Positions 32,790 through 45,889 of a stretch of DNA of 64,000 nt are shown here, one piece after another (position 1 is the first letter of the stretch; each line of letters starts with the position of its first letter). The position numbers and the translations under genes are program-made. Under the pieces are notes generated by a model. The model ran no database searches. It worked only from the letters and a program-made list of their open reading frames with translations, and was not told where the DNA came from. Source of the stretch: Dipteris shenzhenensis (lineage: Eukaryota > Polypodiophyta > Polypodiopsida > Gleicheniales); the NCBI GenBank assembly GCA_047967505.1, contig CM106539.1, one strand, 5' to 3'.

Positions 32790-33312
32790 TAGGGCAAAGT
32801 CCGCTACCAGAGTGGAGTGGCCGGCCACTCAATAGTACGAGGCACTACATAAATATGCGAAGCACTGCGAGAATGCTTCAATTCGAGATTATTAAGAGGA
32901 CCATTTGTAGCGTGAAGCGAAGCATGTGTCAACGATCATGAGGTGGAGCGAGGGGAGCTCTGTTTTCGTGTAAATGCAGGGAAGAAATTTGGCGAAGTTG
33001 AAATGGGGGAGACAGGAGTGAGCAAAAGGAACGAGAATCTGGCGATTGAAGCTGGGTTTTTTTTGTTTGTTTGCATGTGATTGTGTGCAGTGAGGAACTT
33101 GGATGCCGGCCGCGGGGGCTTGAAAAACGCGGAACAGTGCACATGAGAGCCACGATGTAAGTGACGACAACAAAATCAAATAGCGCATTGCGAGAGATCC
33201 AAGGATGGATGGATATGGGGTTTGTCTTGGGTTGGTCCCCCCCAGTTCCCTCCTGGAGCCCACAAGGCTAGTTGTATCCCTGGGTCGCACCCCTCGTTCG
33301 CCCTGTTTGCTC
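32790..33312 (-). promoter_or_regulatory. Upstream region of the PAT gene (5' UTR and promoter, not resolved)
   Basis: Located immediately 5' of the PAT start codon. No convincing TATA box was picked. Long overlapping frames in this region look like composition effects. Confidence 0.35.
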
Positions 33313-33455
33313 GCCCCTGTTTCGAGCTCGTGCCTCACTCCTCTGGCAATAGGGAAACCTTCTCTGGTTAAGAAATGGTTGCTAGCCCCTCTTTCGAGCT
33401 CCAGCCTCACTCCTTTGGCAATAGGCAAACCTCCTCTAGTAAAGAAATCATAGCT
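33313..33455 (+). repeat. Tandem duplication, two units of about 72 bp
   Basis: Both units read GCCCCTNTTTCGAGCTC, CCTCACTCCT(C/T)TGGCAATAGG and AAACCT(T)CTCT, then a TTAAGAAATGG or TAAAGAAATCA border. They are diverged by several substitutions. Confidence 0.75.
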
Positions 33456-34545
33456 GACAAAGGAGTTGCTCACCCTCAAAATCCATGCCTCTCATCTGCC
33501 CACGCTTCCAAAAGCACCTATCATATGTCATCTATCGTCTGCAGGTGTGGCCTAACTTTTATTTTTATATTTTCTGTTATTTTTTATACCTATGAGATGC
33601 ATGCAGCAGTTGGAAGTATATGCTGGTGAATGAATTTCACCAGCAAAGTTCTTCTCAAGATTTTGAACAATCTTCTCCCAAGGAAGGGTGCAAGGCATAC
33701 CCCTTGAATGAACACGACCACAACAGCGCTCCTCAAATCACCAACATACTCTTTTTATTTTATCCACTCCTCATCCAATCTAAAGTGCACCTCTCTTTAT
33801 GGCACACACCTACCTAAACACCCCATTGACCCACCCAAGTACTTGCAAGTCCCCCCCCCCCAAATACACACACACACACATATGCAAACTCCTTTCACAA
33901 GTGCATGTCCCACAAGTCAAATCTACATTGTTCAATTACTCTCTTCCCCCCCTCTAACTTCTCCTCCCCCACTTCAAAGCACAAAGTCATAACCAATTGA
34001 GAGCTTCATGAACTCCCAAAAATTTGAGCCGAAAATATTCGAAGTTGATAGTTGCTTATTATCCCATGCTAGTGGAGCTTCCATTTACTCTTGAATGACT
34101 TTCCCAATGCTTAAAAAATGTAGGGGGTTCGCTTACCAAACGCTCCTATCTTCAACAAGGTTTTAACTTGAGGGAAAATTTTCCACCACCTTCAAACAAT
34201 GGGGGAAAGGTATGGAGAAATGGCAATTTTGTGTGCTTCCTATATCAAACCCCCTAATATTGTTAATAAATGTGGTCATGGGAAACACTTTTACATTTCA
34301 AAGGCATTTCTACTTATAGATGATGGATTCGTTGATTTGTCGCAATCTTAGACCTCATCATAGATCCAATTGCCTTTCTTTATTCCATTCTTCAAGTCAA
34401 CCATCCTCAAAGTTCACACACCATGTTCCAAAGCCCCACTTTTTCCCTTTAAACTAATCCCAATTTTCAATTTTAAGGCCCACTTATGTAAGATGCCATT
34501 CCCAACTCACCCTTGCCGTCCAAATGGCTTCATATAGTGCCTTGC
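33456..34545. other. Spacer without recognised features
   Basis: AT-rich with C-rich patches and a short (AC)n at about 33866-33880. No coding match on either strand. Confidence 0.4.
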
Positions 34546-34588
<43 letters not shown>

Positions 34589-34601
34589 ACACACACACAC
34601 A
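34546..34601 (+). repeat. Compound microsatellite (TC)n(AC)n
   Basis: About 42 bp of TC repeats with one interruption, followed by about 14 bp of AC. Confidence 0.95.
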
Positions 34602-36203
34602 AACCCCCCCTCAGTAGACACTTCACTTTGAACAATAACTTACAAGCTCTATTATATACAACTAAATGCTCTAGTGGGTTCACAACTCTCATAAAACGTA
34701 GCCTCTTCTTTTGTATCAATGCTCCTTGACTAATTTGGCACATTAAACATCAATGCAAGCATGGTCGAAATGCCACTAGCAAGCACCACACTATCTTACA
34801 ATCTTGATCACAAAGGCTCTTATTTTATCATCTATTTATGATTTCTAATATGTTGCAAGTAATGCTTATTTATTGAATTCCATGAGATATATTTTACTCA
34901 ATGCTTTTCTTTTAAAGTCATAAAGTCATAAAAATATGAGAATCCCTTAATGCCACTATTTGCACTAGCCATTTGCTAACCGGGATAGGCATATCAACTA
35001 TACACATCAATTCGTCATTCACATAGGCCAAGAATGGCCCATCATGGGAGATGTCAAGATGTGACATGGCTAGGTACCTCTCTACTTTGATTGATGCCAA
35101 TTTGTTCTTCGCAACAATCATCAGTTACAATATGTTCTAGGAATGCTTTCTCAATACAATGCCCCAAACATTGGAAATCACAACTTAACAATTCAATGCT
35201 GTGGAGAGGAAGCAATTAATGTGCATTTAGTGTCTTTTGATTTTATGTATGCTTCTCAATTCCTTTTTTAAAATATAGCAAAGCATTATTTTTAGAGGCA
35301 TCCATAAGACATATACAAAGAAAGCTTCTCTCAAGGTAGTTCCAAGTATCCCCTCACATGCATTGAGATCTCGATTGGGTAGTTTTGAGTATCTTCTCAC
35401 AAGCTACGGGTTGAGACAGGATGGGCAGAGGGCTTCCACGTCTACACTTTTTGTGATATGCAAGAAATAGAGACAAAGAAGCAACTTGCATTCATATACC
35501 CTATGTGCTACGAGATCTGTGGATGACATCTCTATTAGTTTTGGCCCTCTCAAATAGTACTTGGCATATCTCGATCGTGACGTGTGGCCACTTTCCTCCT
35601 TGAGCCCTAGAGACATAGAGATCAGCTAATGAGAACACAAAGTAGAGCACGAGAGGGATCGTCAAAGCCTAATTAGAGGACGATCACAAACCTTTTCTCC
35701 AACGACCCAAGCTAGGGGAAATAGTGGACTAGATGTAGTAGAGAATCACTCGACAAACTCAACCATGGGTGGACGTCCACTCACATGAGGGACGCACACA
35801 TCCTCCTCTATATTTGATGAAAGGACCACTTGAGTGGTGGCAGCACTTGTCAGATGGCAAGCTACCTCAAGGAGACTACAAAGGAGGAGGGAGTTACTTG
35901 GATAAACTAATCATGTTGAGCATCAGTATTGATCCATTACTAATTTTCTTCCTCAACACAATTGTCACTCACTAGATCCAGAGCCACTATTAAACAAGAT
36001 GAACTTGTTTATCCTCAGTAATCTGATGGTGGTCCAGTCATTTGGATGGATAGCTAACGGATTAGTTGAGGCCACACACTTCCCCTTACTTAGGTTTTCT
36101 CTCACTCCTAAGAAAATGCACCCTTTGGGTATCATCACATATATCAACCTTTGGTATAGATGCTCGTTTGGTGGCCCTACCCCTTAGCTTTCATTTTATT
36201 TGG

Positions 36204-36205
<2 letters not shown>
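34602..36205. other. Spacer without recognised features
   Basis: No credible coding sequence, LTR pair or RNA gene seen. Confidence 0.4.

Positions 36206-36277
<72 letters not shown>
36206..36277 (+). repeat. (CT)n microsatellite, about 36 units
   Basis: Uninterrupted CT for about 72 bp; it produces an artefactual Leu/Ser-repeat ORF. Confidence 0.97.
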
Positions 36278-36280
<3 letters not shown>

Positions 36281-36749
36281 TCTTGATCATGCATCGTCCC
36301 TGCTCTAACCCACTCACCATCAATTGGTTACTTCATTTGTGGACTTCTAGCCTGAGTTGCAAGCTATAGCCTGTAAATGCTTTCTATTCGCCATCCACAT
36401 TGATACCAGGTTATAAGACATAGCAAGTTGCCTCTTGTGCTCTTTCAATCCCTTGACATGCCCCAAGGTGATCTGGTATAGGTTGTACAACTTGAGGATC
36501 CTTTAACATAGGGACAAAATCTCACATTTATGCTCTTGGGGCCTTTGTCTTAGTGTTTCTCTCCCACAACTCCCTCAACCTTGCCTATGGGCCTTTGACC
36601 ACCCAAAGAATTTTCCTTCAAAGCCCATTGAATCCCAATAACAAAAGATATATCCCTTTAGAATTTTGCTAATCCCAAGGCTTCAAGGGCATGGATGTCC
36701 TTATCCAACAATGAGACAAAGCCTATTTTGAAGTGATTGATAATAAAAC

Positions 36750-37520
36750 TAGAATATACGTATTGGACATGCGTATGCATATATGTAGTATGTATATATG
36801 TAGATACATACATACATACATACCTATGTCTGTATGTACATACATATGTGCGTATGACATACATGCATACATATAAATAGTCCAACATGCACTCTAAATC
36901 ATATAAGTGTGCCATGAGTAAGATTGGAATTGTGATACTCAATACCTCTAACTACTATATCCCGGTCTCTAATGATATTCTTGAAATGCTTCCTCAGCCT
37001 TATGTTTAGTTTTACTACACTACAATTCTACGCACATATGTATGTACATACATACGTACATATGTATCTATGTATGAACATAGGTACATATGTATGTATA
37101 TATGCATGTGTGCTCATACATATATACATTACACACACACACATATGTATATATATGTGCACGCACACACACACACATATATATATGCATATGTATATAT
37201 ATATTTACATATGTATGTATCCACATACATATATACACATGTATGCATGTACATATGTACACATATGTGCATGTTTATGCATATATATGTATATATGTAC
37301 ATAGATCATGTACATAAATACATACATACATGTGTACGACACACATGCATACGTATGTATATGCATATGATGTACATGTGTACATATATATGTACGTGCA
37401 TGCATACATATGTACGTATGAACCTATCTATATATGTAGGCATGTATGTATGTACATGCGTGTGTACGAATGTACATACATATGTACCTACATATGTATG
37501 TACATGCGTTTGTACATTTG
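36750..37520 (+). repeat. Degenerate ACAT/ATGT tetranucleotide array, about 770 bp
   Basis: Mixed ATGT, ACAT, GTAC and (AC)n/(AT)n units, such as ACATACATACATAC and GTATGTATATATGT. Self-complementary motifs leave both strands free of stops in several frames, giving Tyr/His/Met/Cys-rich mock ORFs. Confidence 0.92.
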
Positions 37521-37686
37521 TATACAAAGGCATTGTACTTTCATTGTCATTTTCATCAAGCCTCATGCCTTTCTTGATCATGTAAGTACTTTGCTTAGTT
37601 GTATATTTCTTTCTCGCATTATTTCATTTCCATTATGCTTTCCTAGTCTTGCTTTTCCTTTCCATTCCATGTCTTGCATCTTCATA

Positions 37687-37698
37687 TGGTATCAGAGC
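37687..37698 (+). other. Primer-binding site of element D
   Basis: TGGTATCAGAGC, two bases after a CTTCA end that would close the 5' LTR. Confidence 0.7.
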
Positions 37699-38356
37699 TA
37701 GACTATCTTTCAAGAGGTTGAGGTAAGAGATTGAGGACATTGAGGCCTCTCTCCCTCATTCCCCTTGGAGGAACGGCTTCTCCAATTCCATCTAGAGCTC
37801 TCTTCTCCACGCCATGATTTGCCACCTCTCTTCTCCTTCCTTCAGCTACATCTTTTTGTGACCTGCAGACGATGTGACGCTTCTATTCTGATCTAGAAGC
37901 AGAATCACGGATTTGTGTCTTCAACAAAGTTGTAGAGGATCTTGAGTACTACAAATTTTTTTTAAACATCATTGCAATCTGAGTTTTCTGTGAAAAGTTA
38001 CAGCCCTTGCAAGAAGTGACGAAATTTGTTTTTGTGCGCGAATTTTGTTCTGGAGCTCAATGATTTGACAGCCCAAGCATGATGCAACCAGCTCAACATG
38101 GAGCTATCCATCCTCTTCATCATTGAACTCTGCTCTAGCCCTCCATTTGCTCCTTCTGCCTGACATTCTCTTGGAGCTGCTACCCGTATTCTGCCCGCCA
38201 TTTTTTCCTCTCCTACATCTCCATTGTGCCCGCCCTTTTTTGTTCCTTTTGCCCGCCATTTCTCCCATTTCTTCCTCAGCCTGCCATTTCTCCCTGAGCT
38301 CGCTTGTGCCCTTCATTCTATCCATCACTCTTCTCTCTCCTAGAGTTGCCAGCTTT

Positions 38357-39243
38357 ATGGGTTCGCTTTCCACCAACTCTCTCCTTGTGGACAAATTCAA
38401 GGGGGATGGATTTCCCACATGGCAAACAAAAGTGCAACTCCTTCTCATGAAGGAGAATGTTTGGGATGCCATCGAAGATGATGAAGCACTTGAGGCATCA
38501 ACGGAGCTTCAAACACGAAAGATTTAGAAGCAACACAATTCGAGGGCCATTGCAATCATCGAGCTTTGCCTAGATGATTCATTGATTCATCACATTGACT
38601 TCAAGTCCAAGGCAAAGGAGATTCGGGCACGCCTTGAGAATATATTTGGTAACAAGATCAATAACTCCAAGGTATTTCTAAAAATGCAATTTTATAAGCT
38701 GAAAATGGAAGACTCTGATACTTTGAGTGCGCATATAGCAAAAATTCAATCTTTAGTTCAACAACTCTCCAATTTGAAGTGTTGCCCGGATGACGAGGAC
38801 AAAATGGCTATTCGGATGACAAGTATGGAAGGGATTTCTCGCTTTAAGAATGCCCTTGAAGTACTTCGCATTGCATCGACTACATTTGAAGATATGGTGT
38901 CTCTTTTGCTTGAAAAGGATCGCCACAACAAAGAATCTCCATCCTATTCAGCGGATACGACACAAGCACTTGCCTCCACCAGCAAATGGAGACCTAGGCC
39001 ATTGACTCCACAGCACGAGGAAAGACATTCAAGCCATTCAAGTGCACTTACTGCAACAAGCTCGGTCATATGGAGGACAGGTGTTACCAGAAGCTTACTC
39101 AACAACAATCGAAGGATCATGCTAGTTGGGTGGCGTCCGCCACTAGTGATGATGCAGACGAAGATGACCCGCCGACACAGGATCATGCTCTTACAATCAG
39201 TATCCCGCATCTAGAGGATGATGATCATGATTTTGCTTTCTAA
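38357..39243 (+). pseudogene. gag of element D with zinc knuckle
   Basis: MGSLSTNSLLVDKFKGDGFP and WQTKVQLLLMKENVWDAIED form the DUF4219-like start of Copia gag. A TAG (38525) interrupts, then the same frame continues with AIAIIELCLDDSLIHHID, VFLKMQFYKLKMEDSDTL and AHIAKIQSLVQQLSNLK (UBN2). A frameshift near 39000-39040 moves to the frame of the knuckle CTYCNKLGHMEDRC and an acidic tail ending HDFAF. Two lesions separate it from an intact gag. Confidence 0.8.
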
Positions 39244-39550
39244 AGCATAATATATTTGGGTACTCTGCCCTAGGGGTGTTTCCTAAAAATGAATGCAATA
39301 AATCATGTGTGTTGAGTCAATAAAGGTCCTCCACCTTGGATAGTCCTCCTAAAATGATGTATTTCTTTTATATTTTTTGTGTGTGGCTCCATGTTCCTCA
39401 TTAGTCTTTGGAGCCAGGTGGGGATGTACTGTGGGAGCCATGTGTTTTTGGCTTTGATAGGTTTATTTGTTGGTGCATTGGTCTCCTAGATCTCTGAGTT
39501 GATCATGCATCCATGCATGATGAGCCTCTGAGCCATGCTAGATGAGATTT

Positions 39551-40720
39551 CTATGTTATTCTCACTAGCCTAATTTCATGTGCTCGCAATGATGTTTAGC
39601 TGCTAGCCACTTATGGTGGCAATTACCCATTTGGCACAATCCTATGACTTTCCCTCATTATAGCGCTTTACCTCCTGTCCTCTCACATAGCATTGCATTG
39701 TCCCATCCATTTGGAAAAGGCCATTTCAAGCAAACGACCTCTTCTACAAAAAGCTAAAATTTGGATGCAGACCGATTTCCTGACAAAGCATGTGTTTTCC
39801 ATTTGCCAGCGATAAAAATTTCAAAACGATCGTGTAGTACATAATCTTATGAACATTATAATACAAGACGATCACGTAGAGTTGAATCATCATACAATTA
39901 GCATTGTCTACATATAAATATTCAACCAAAAAATTATACATATGCCTCACATTGAGCACGCATTCAACATATGACTTTCACTTTTGCTACAATACTTGAC
40001 ATACAATTTTAAGCAAACTATCACCCCCAATCACTTGCAATGACAAAGACATGTCGCATTACAATGTAAAAACCAAAAATATACTACCAAACAGATGTTG
40101 CAATAAAATGAAAAAAGTGGAATATCGGACACGTGTCACAATGTAAAGTAAAAAACAAGCCAATCTACACCATCTCATATGAGGAGGAGTTTCCATCTTC
40201 TTCTTCATCAAAGACCTCGCAAACCACCCTTTTGGAATGTTCTCTCTAATTGTTCTTGCTAGATTGCCACAACGATCGACACCAGAACTAAAATCATTTC
40301 ACTTGGATACCCACCTATTTGGCCCCATTTAGTTGCTACATCTGTTGACACTGGTCTCACGGCTCGGGGGAGCTTTGGAGAGCACTTCCTTTTGCACGGC
40401 TTCATCCTATAGACTGGTTCCAAACATGAACATACTCGTACCAAGGTCCATACTAGTAAGACCAGTAGACCCGAGCCTAGTGTGTGCATGCCGGCTCGAG
40501 GTCCCACGAGGCCAAAACCATCCATCCTGATTCCTATCAGGCTGACAAAGTTTAATAATCGACCCAGGGACCACCCAAATTCGGTATTGTGCCAATCCCT
40601 CAAGCACCTCCGCCTGCACCATAGACGGTACTCGTCGCTGATGAGGCAATGAGGATCCTAGTGCAAGCACTAGGAAGGGGGGCGACACTGCAAGCAGTCA
40701 TGGGGAGGGACATTAATGCC
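39551..40720. other. Spacer without recognised features
   Basis: No coding match or repeat partner identified. Short ORFs on both strands lack domains. Confidence 0.35.
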
Positions 40721-43700
40721 TCACACAGGTGCCCTAGTCATGATATCTAAGCTCAACACCACGTTCTTAGGTGAAGGAGATCATGTCTCCCACATTGAAA
40801 GGTTTGAGTAGATTTGCAAGACTTTTGGAGACATTGGTGACCTGGATAAAGTGAATGCTTTTGGGCTTAGCCTTTTAGCAAGGCAAGCCAGTGGTACAAA
40901 GCCCTAGGGCCTAAAGAAAAGATCAGCTGGGAGACCTTAAGGAAGGCCTTTATAGTGGGATTCGCTCCCACAGGGTCTAATCAACCAACTATACGAAGTT
41001 AAAGCAAAAGGAACACGAAACCCTTCATGAATATATTGCAAGAATCAAACGTCTAAATTCTCGTTGTGAACCACATGAGAGAATGAATGACGAGCAACTG
41101 TTGTATCGATTCCTCATCGAATTAAGGGATGATAAGTTGCATGATCATCTATTCACCATAAATCCCACATCCTTCAAGTTATGAAGCAAGACTACCGTGC
41201 TCCTAGATATGACAACATGAAGGATAAGGTACAGCCCGAGAAATCACCTATTGCCCCCTCCATAGTGTCTCATTTGGGCAAGACCATTAGCTCTGCTGAG
41301 GCCAAGGATGTCGCCCAAGTTACTAAGGGCTCAAACATAGAGGATGTAGCCATGGACCTATTGAACTGAGTAGCCCAATAGCTCAAGGGTGAGCTGGGCA
41401 GAGAATGCCCAAGTAACCCGCACTTATTTCCAAGGCAAGACAACATGTGGTGTGGAAAATGAATGGGCAACCACCCGACAAATGAGTGCCCTCATCTACA
41501 GGCAAGGCTAGCGCTCTCCTGCGCCCACTATCCTAGGTGAGAAAATCATGAAACTTCACAATGCCGATATCCCAATCCAATGCCCCCACCCATGCACCAA
41601 CAAAGGAAGCCATTGTCCTTGTCGGTGCCACCTAATTAATACAATCAAGGCCAGCTAGCCTTACAAGGAGCCCCACAGGTCAACTAAGGGCCATTACGAG
41701 CTGAAAACTTGCCATTGCCTCTGCTAGTTCTAGGTCCACAACCCCCACCTCCAAGGATTACTCCCATAAATCATGTAATCATCGAGGAGCCACTAAGTGA
41801 GTGGGAGGACCCTAACTATGACTTATCGGCATCTAAGCCAACTCCCTATGAGAGTCCTATGTATCAAACCTGTCAGATTAGTCATTACGTGATGAATGAC
41901 AAGCAGTATGTTCTAGTGTATCAGACAGCTCCTGCAATGCAGCGAGCGAGAGACATGAACACTGTGAAACGTAGACCAACAATTCAATGTTATACCTACC
42001 AAGATCTATACCACGCTAGTGAGTGTCCATACAAAGAAACTACCAACCAGGTCATACAATTTAAGCAACTACCAACCATGCCATAGCCTATTACAAATGT
42101 CAAGGACCTCACTTTCTTAAGGAATGCCCATATAAGGATGATCAGCCCGCACCCGAGCCTACCACAACGAATTCAAGCACTTCGTTGTGTTTCGGTTGTG
42201 GGGTGGATCACCATATAAAGATTGCCCCATGAGAAGAAGAGTCGCTCCTGATCCAAAGGCTAGCATTAATTTGCTGAGTATTGAGAGGGGCTAGGTGTCC
42301 TCTGTATCATTGAATGTGATCACGAGGACCCAAGCTAAGGCCATGAGTAAGGAGCTCTACAAAAATCCTAATAAGGAGAAGGAAACCGCCTCCCAGTCTA
42401 AGGGCAAAGGTCAAGCTAGTGCAGTTAAGGTAGGGAAAGGTTCAAATTGGGTTGTCATCCAAAGCGGTTTGGATGAAGAGACCATAATGGTCTCCACCTA
42501 GACCTCATCAGGTCCTGTGCGGTCGATCTTAAACCCTGCCATGCCATGGCATGAGGATAAGGTTAGGCTAGGTGAAACACAGCACCATAGACGAGACGTA
42601 AGCCCAGTTGGTCAAAATGAATACCTGGACCTAGCCATGGAAAAGCAATGCCTGGTAGAGGCACAACAACAATTAGTCCGGGAATGCCAAAAGAGATTTG
42701 AGTAGCGGCTTAGGACCAACAAAGGCATGGATACTATCCACCCCAAGCATCAGATTCTAAAAGGAACCTTAAAGCCCTTGCCTACCCTTGATAAGGTGGA
42801 TGGAATAGTCACAAATAGCACCTCATCGGGGAAGTCCCTACTATGCGACACAAGATGTTTGAGGAGGACCCTAATTGGCAACAAGAGGTTGTACCTTATG
42901 TCCTTTTATGGGTTTAAGGAACCCCGATCGGAAGGCTGAGATGAACTATGCCACAACCGAATGAGAGGGATTGGCATGGTGTATCCAGTTAAAAAGTTTA
43001 GGCATTACTTGTTAGCAAACAAGTTTTTCTTCTTTGTAGATCACCAGGCTCTCCTATAGTTGGTCAACAAGCCATGCATGACTGGTCGCATCACTTGATG
43101 GATGCGCATCCTCCTAGAATTTGACTTCATAGTGGCAGTTAGGAAGGGATGCACACACTTCATGGCTGATCATATGTCTTGAATCCCTAATGGAGAACTC
43201 GCGACAGGAGTGGAAGACGATCTTCTAGATTCCCCATTATTCTTGGTGGACTTAGTTCTTGAATGGGCACAAGAGATTGGACACTTCTTAGCAAATGGGC
43301 TTTCCGAGGACAAAACACTCAATAAGGGTAGGGCTAGAAAATTAATCAAGGATGCAGCCCCATATCAATTGATAGCTGGACAACTCTATGAATGGGTAAA
43401 GAGGCATTATGCATCGATGTGACGAGAAGATGAGTTTGTTGAGGCTCTGGAGGAAGCTCATTCTAGCATTGCTGGTGGCGACTTCGCAGGAGAGCTTACG
43501 GCCCGTAAAGTACTACAATCTGGATTATGTTGGCCAACGCTCTTCGTGGATCCAGCTGAGTTCATCAAACACTATGATCCTTGCCAACGCGTCTCCATAC
43601 CACATAGCCAGGACTACATGCCTTTGACCAGAGCCTCCCTTTGAAAAATGGGGTATAGATTTTGTTGGTCCAATCAATCCGGCTAATTACGGCTTTTATC

Positions 43701-43740
43701 GATTTATAAGGTATTCGTGGAAGGGTTAAACCCCATGGAG
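40721..43740 (+). pseudogene. Decayed Gypsy polyprotein (gag, knuckles, RNase H, integrase zinc domain)
   Basis: In order, through many stops and shifts: gag blocks FGDIGDLDKVNAFGLSLL, KEKISWETLRKAFIVGFAP, LHEYIARIKRLNSRCEPHER and LLYRFLIELRDDKLHDHLF (40790-41150); knuckle-like CYTYQDLYHASEC near 41990 and two more to 42240; RNase H end FFFFVDHQALL, LVNKPCMTGRIT and FIVAVRKGCTHFMADHMS (43020-43180); integrase zinc domain FAGELTARKVLQSGLCWPTL and YDPCQRVS (43480-43600). RT and most of the protease are missing between 42700 and 42930. Confidence 0.7.
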
Positions 43741-45070
43741 GACTTAACAGTTGCCCCCGCAAGGGTGCAAGCCAATTTTCAGTTGTGCAGGGAAGCAATA
43801 TGCTCGACTGAGGCTTTATTGATCTAGGTGCTAGACACAACTTGATTTCATGCAACATGTGCACTGAGCTCTTAACGATCAAGGTAACTCTGGAACCCAC
43901 CCTTGTTCTGGTTTGTGCAGTAAACGGCAAAATCTCTCCCCGAACATTAGTTGTATTGAAATTCTTTTTCAGTTAATAACCATTGTGTGGCGAGTTGATT
44001 TTATGTTATGCCATAATGTGCCATTGATGACAGGTCATTCTAGGAAGGACATGGTGATGGGTAGTCAATTGCCAAATTGATTGGCGGGAACGAATGGCTA
44101 CCTTAACTAACGATGGCCACACTTCGGTGGTCTTAATCAATGCAAAGGCCCCCATTCACGCATCCCCTATAGTGAGGAAGTCCAACAAGCAACTTATGAA
44201 TCCCAAAATTCCACAAATGGCTTCCTCATCAACTGCAACCCCTACCACAGTTCCCATCATAGCTACACTAACGAGGGATGATGGTCCTACCCCCCCCCCC
44301 CCCAGCTGCGATAATCGCACATAAAGGCAAGTGCTCAGATTGGCTTTCTAAGGACTCGAGCATCATTAGCACTTTCCAAGTTTTGCCAGGAAAGAGTCAA
44401 AGTACAATTCAATCTACCCACTCTCTCATTGTATCCAAGAAAGTTAAAACTGCACGCTCGAAGAGCAAAAGTTCGAGAAGACGCCAACCAACAAAGGGTC
44501 AGCGAAAGCGCCATTATAGGTGGGTACCAATGTGGTTATTGGAAGCTCAAGGATTCTATCAGGGCAATGGCTTCATATGGGTGCCCAAGGCTCACAGGTC
44601 TCCATGTGATACCACTCGACTTCCTAAATCATCTTCGACACGGACCACAGTAGACACACAAGAAACTGCCTCCAAGAATGAGGTAGTAACACTGTTGGGA
44701 CCTTACAGATCAGCTATGTAAAAGTGAGACCACGGGAAACATCCTTGTACCCTCGAGTGATTATGTTGAAGGAATCGACTGCACGAGTTACGGCAGTTAC
44801 ACAAGTAGATGTGTCGGTACTGGTGGCGACCAACTTGAAAGAACTATAAGAACTTGTCTTCAGAGTGGTGACAGACCCACAAGAACCTGCCGCGGTTTTG
44901 GTGCCACAAGCATCTAAGGAACACACCATTTCCCTCATCGAGACCAGTGGAAATCAATCGATTCCACACATTTATGTTGAACTCCAAGCAGTTCTCCAAT
45001 TAGTTGAGACAGTATTAATGAACATGCAACGCCTCTTATCCAAGCTTCACACACACTCATCACAAGTGTG
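43741..45070 (+). pseudogene. Unassigned relics with a protease-like fragment
   Basis: LIDLGARHNLISCNMCTELL near 43820-43880 resembles a retroviral-type aspartic protease site (DSGAxxNFIS) with Gly replaced. ORFs at 44094-44324, 44278-44721 and 44865-45074 have no recognised domain. A C14-like run lies at 44290-44304. Probably part of the same or a neighbouring Gypsy element. Confidence 0.4.
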
Positions 45071-45760
45071 CTAAGCAAATACGTCGCTTGGAGAGACTCT
45101 AGGTACTCTCAGTCTTAACAATTTCAGTCCATCGTCTATGTATGGGGTCTAGGTGAGAATAGCCAATCTACGTCTTAGGTGAGAATAGAGCAGGGTCCCA
45201 GCGTCGTTAGGTCTAATGAGTCTTTGCCAGTCATAGTCCAGCCCTTCACATTGTAACAACTGAGTCCGTCTTCGCTAGGTGACTAGGCTTCATGTGTCTA
45301 CTTGCATTCCATTCACTAAGTCATTCACGCACCAACAAGCGGTTAGAGTCATGTTGTAATACTTTCACTTTTATCCGCCACAATGTTTGCCCACTTTGTA
45401 TGTACTTGCACACATTGAGGTGAAGTCCAGCAGAGTACTTCAGGTCGTTAAAATCATCATCACGGTCGTCAAAAGTTAAGTCGCTGCTATAACCCTAACG
45501 TAGTGAGTGATAAAGTGATGACTGACTTAGTCGACTGCTATACATGTAACGTAGAAACTCCTTACTCGCTGTGCTAATAATAACGCCAGTCTCGCTACCA
45601 TATTAATGCCAACCGCTGCTTTACTGATAGCACCCGCCTCTAACACTACAACATGCTATCACATTAATGCAATCGTTGCTTTAATAAAACTATCCGCTAC
45701 TTTATAAAGGCCAATCACTGCGCTATTGCTGAAGCTGACCCGCTGCTTTAACAAGTCCCC
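45071..45760. other. Possible LTR or leader upstream of the coiled-coil relic
   Basis: Repeated words such as CGCTGCTTTA and ATTAATGCCAACCG suggest local duplication. It leads to CCCCTATATAAATAGC near 45757-45772, a good TATA box, about 30-60 bp before CTTGTTCTGTACC. I infer an element promoter but see no matching LTR. Confidence 0.35.
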
Positions 45761-45889
45761 TATATAAATAGCTTGCCTCATTTTTCAAGACCTCACTTGT
45801 TCTGTACCGAAACTTTGTTGGATTTTCGTCTGAATTTCCATAGCCTCCCAAAGCTTCTGCTATCACTCCTGCACATCATTCACCTACAT

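Larger units (their letters stand above)
37687..39550 (+). mobile_element. Gag-only Copia-like element D (PBS to 3' internal end)
   Basis: Starts with the primer site TGGTATCAGAGC (37687-37698) preceded by CTTCATA, as in element B. A gag pseudogene follows at 38357-39243, then a non-coding 3' part with GGTGGGGATGTAC (candidate polypurine tract) before TGTGGGAGCC near 39431. The segment 39240-39550 matches the reverse complement of about 2420-2770 in element B. No pol sequence is present. No LTR pair could be matched, so the outer borders are uncertain. Confidence 0.62.

Noticed and set aside
32892-33479. 195-codon minus-strand ORF upstream of PAT
   Set aside because: Includes the 72 bp tandem duplication and has no domain; more likely promoter/5' UTR sequence.
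36066-36308. ORF with a long Leu-Ser repeat
   Set aside because: Translation of the (CT)n microsatellite.
36972-37701. Several long ORFs on both strands rich in Tyr, Met, His, Cys and Thr
   Set aside because: They come from the ATGT/ACAT array, whose units contain no stop codons in several frames; no domain or codon bias.
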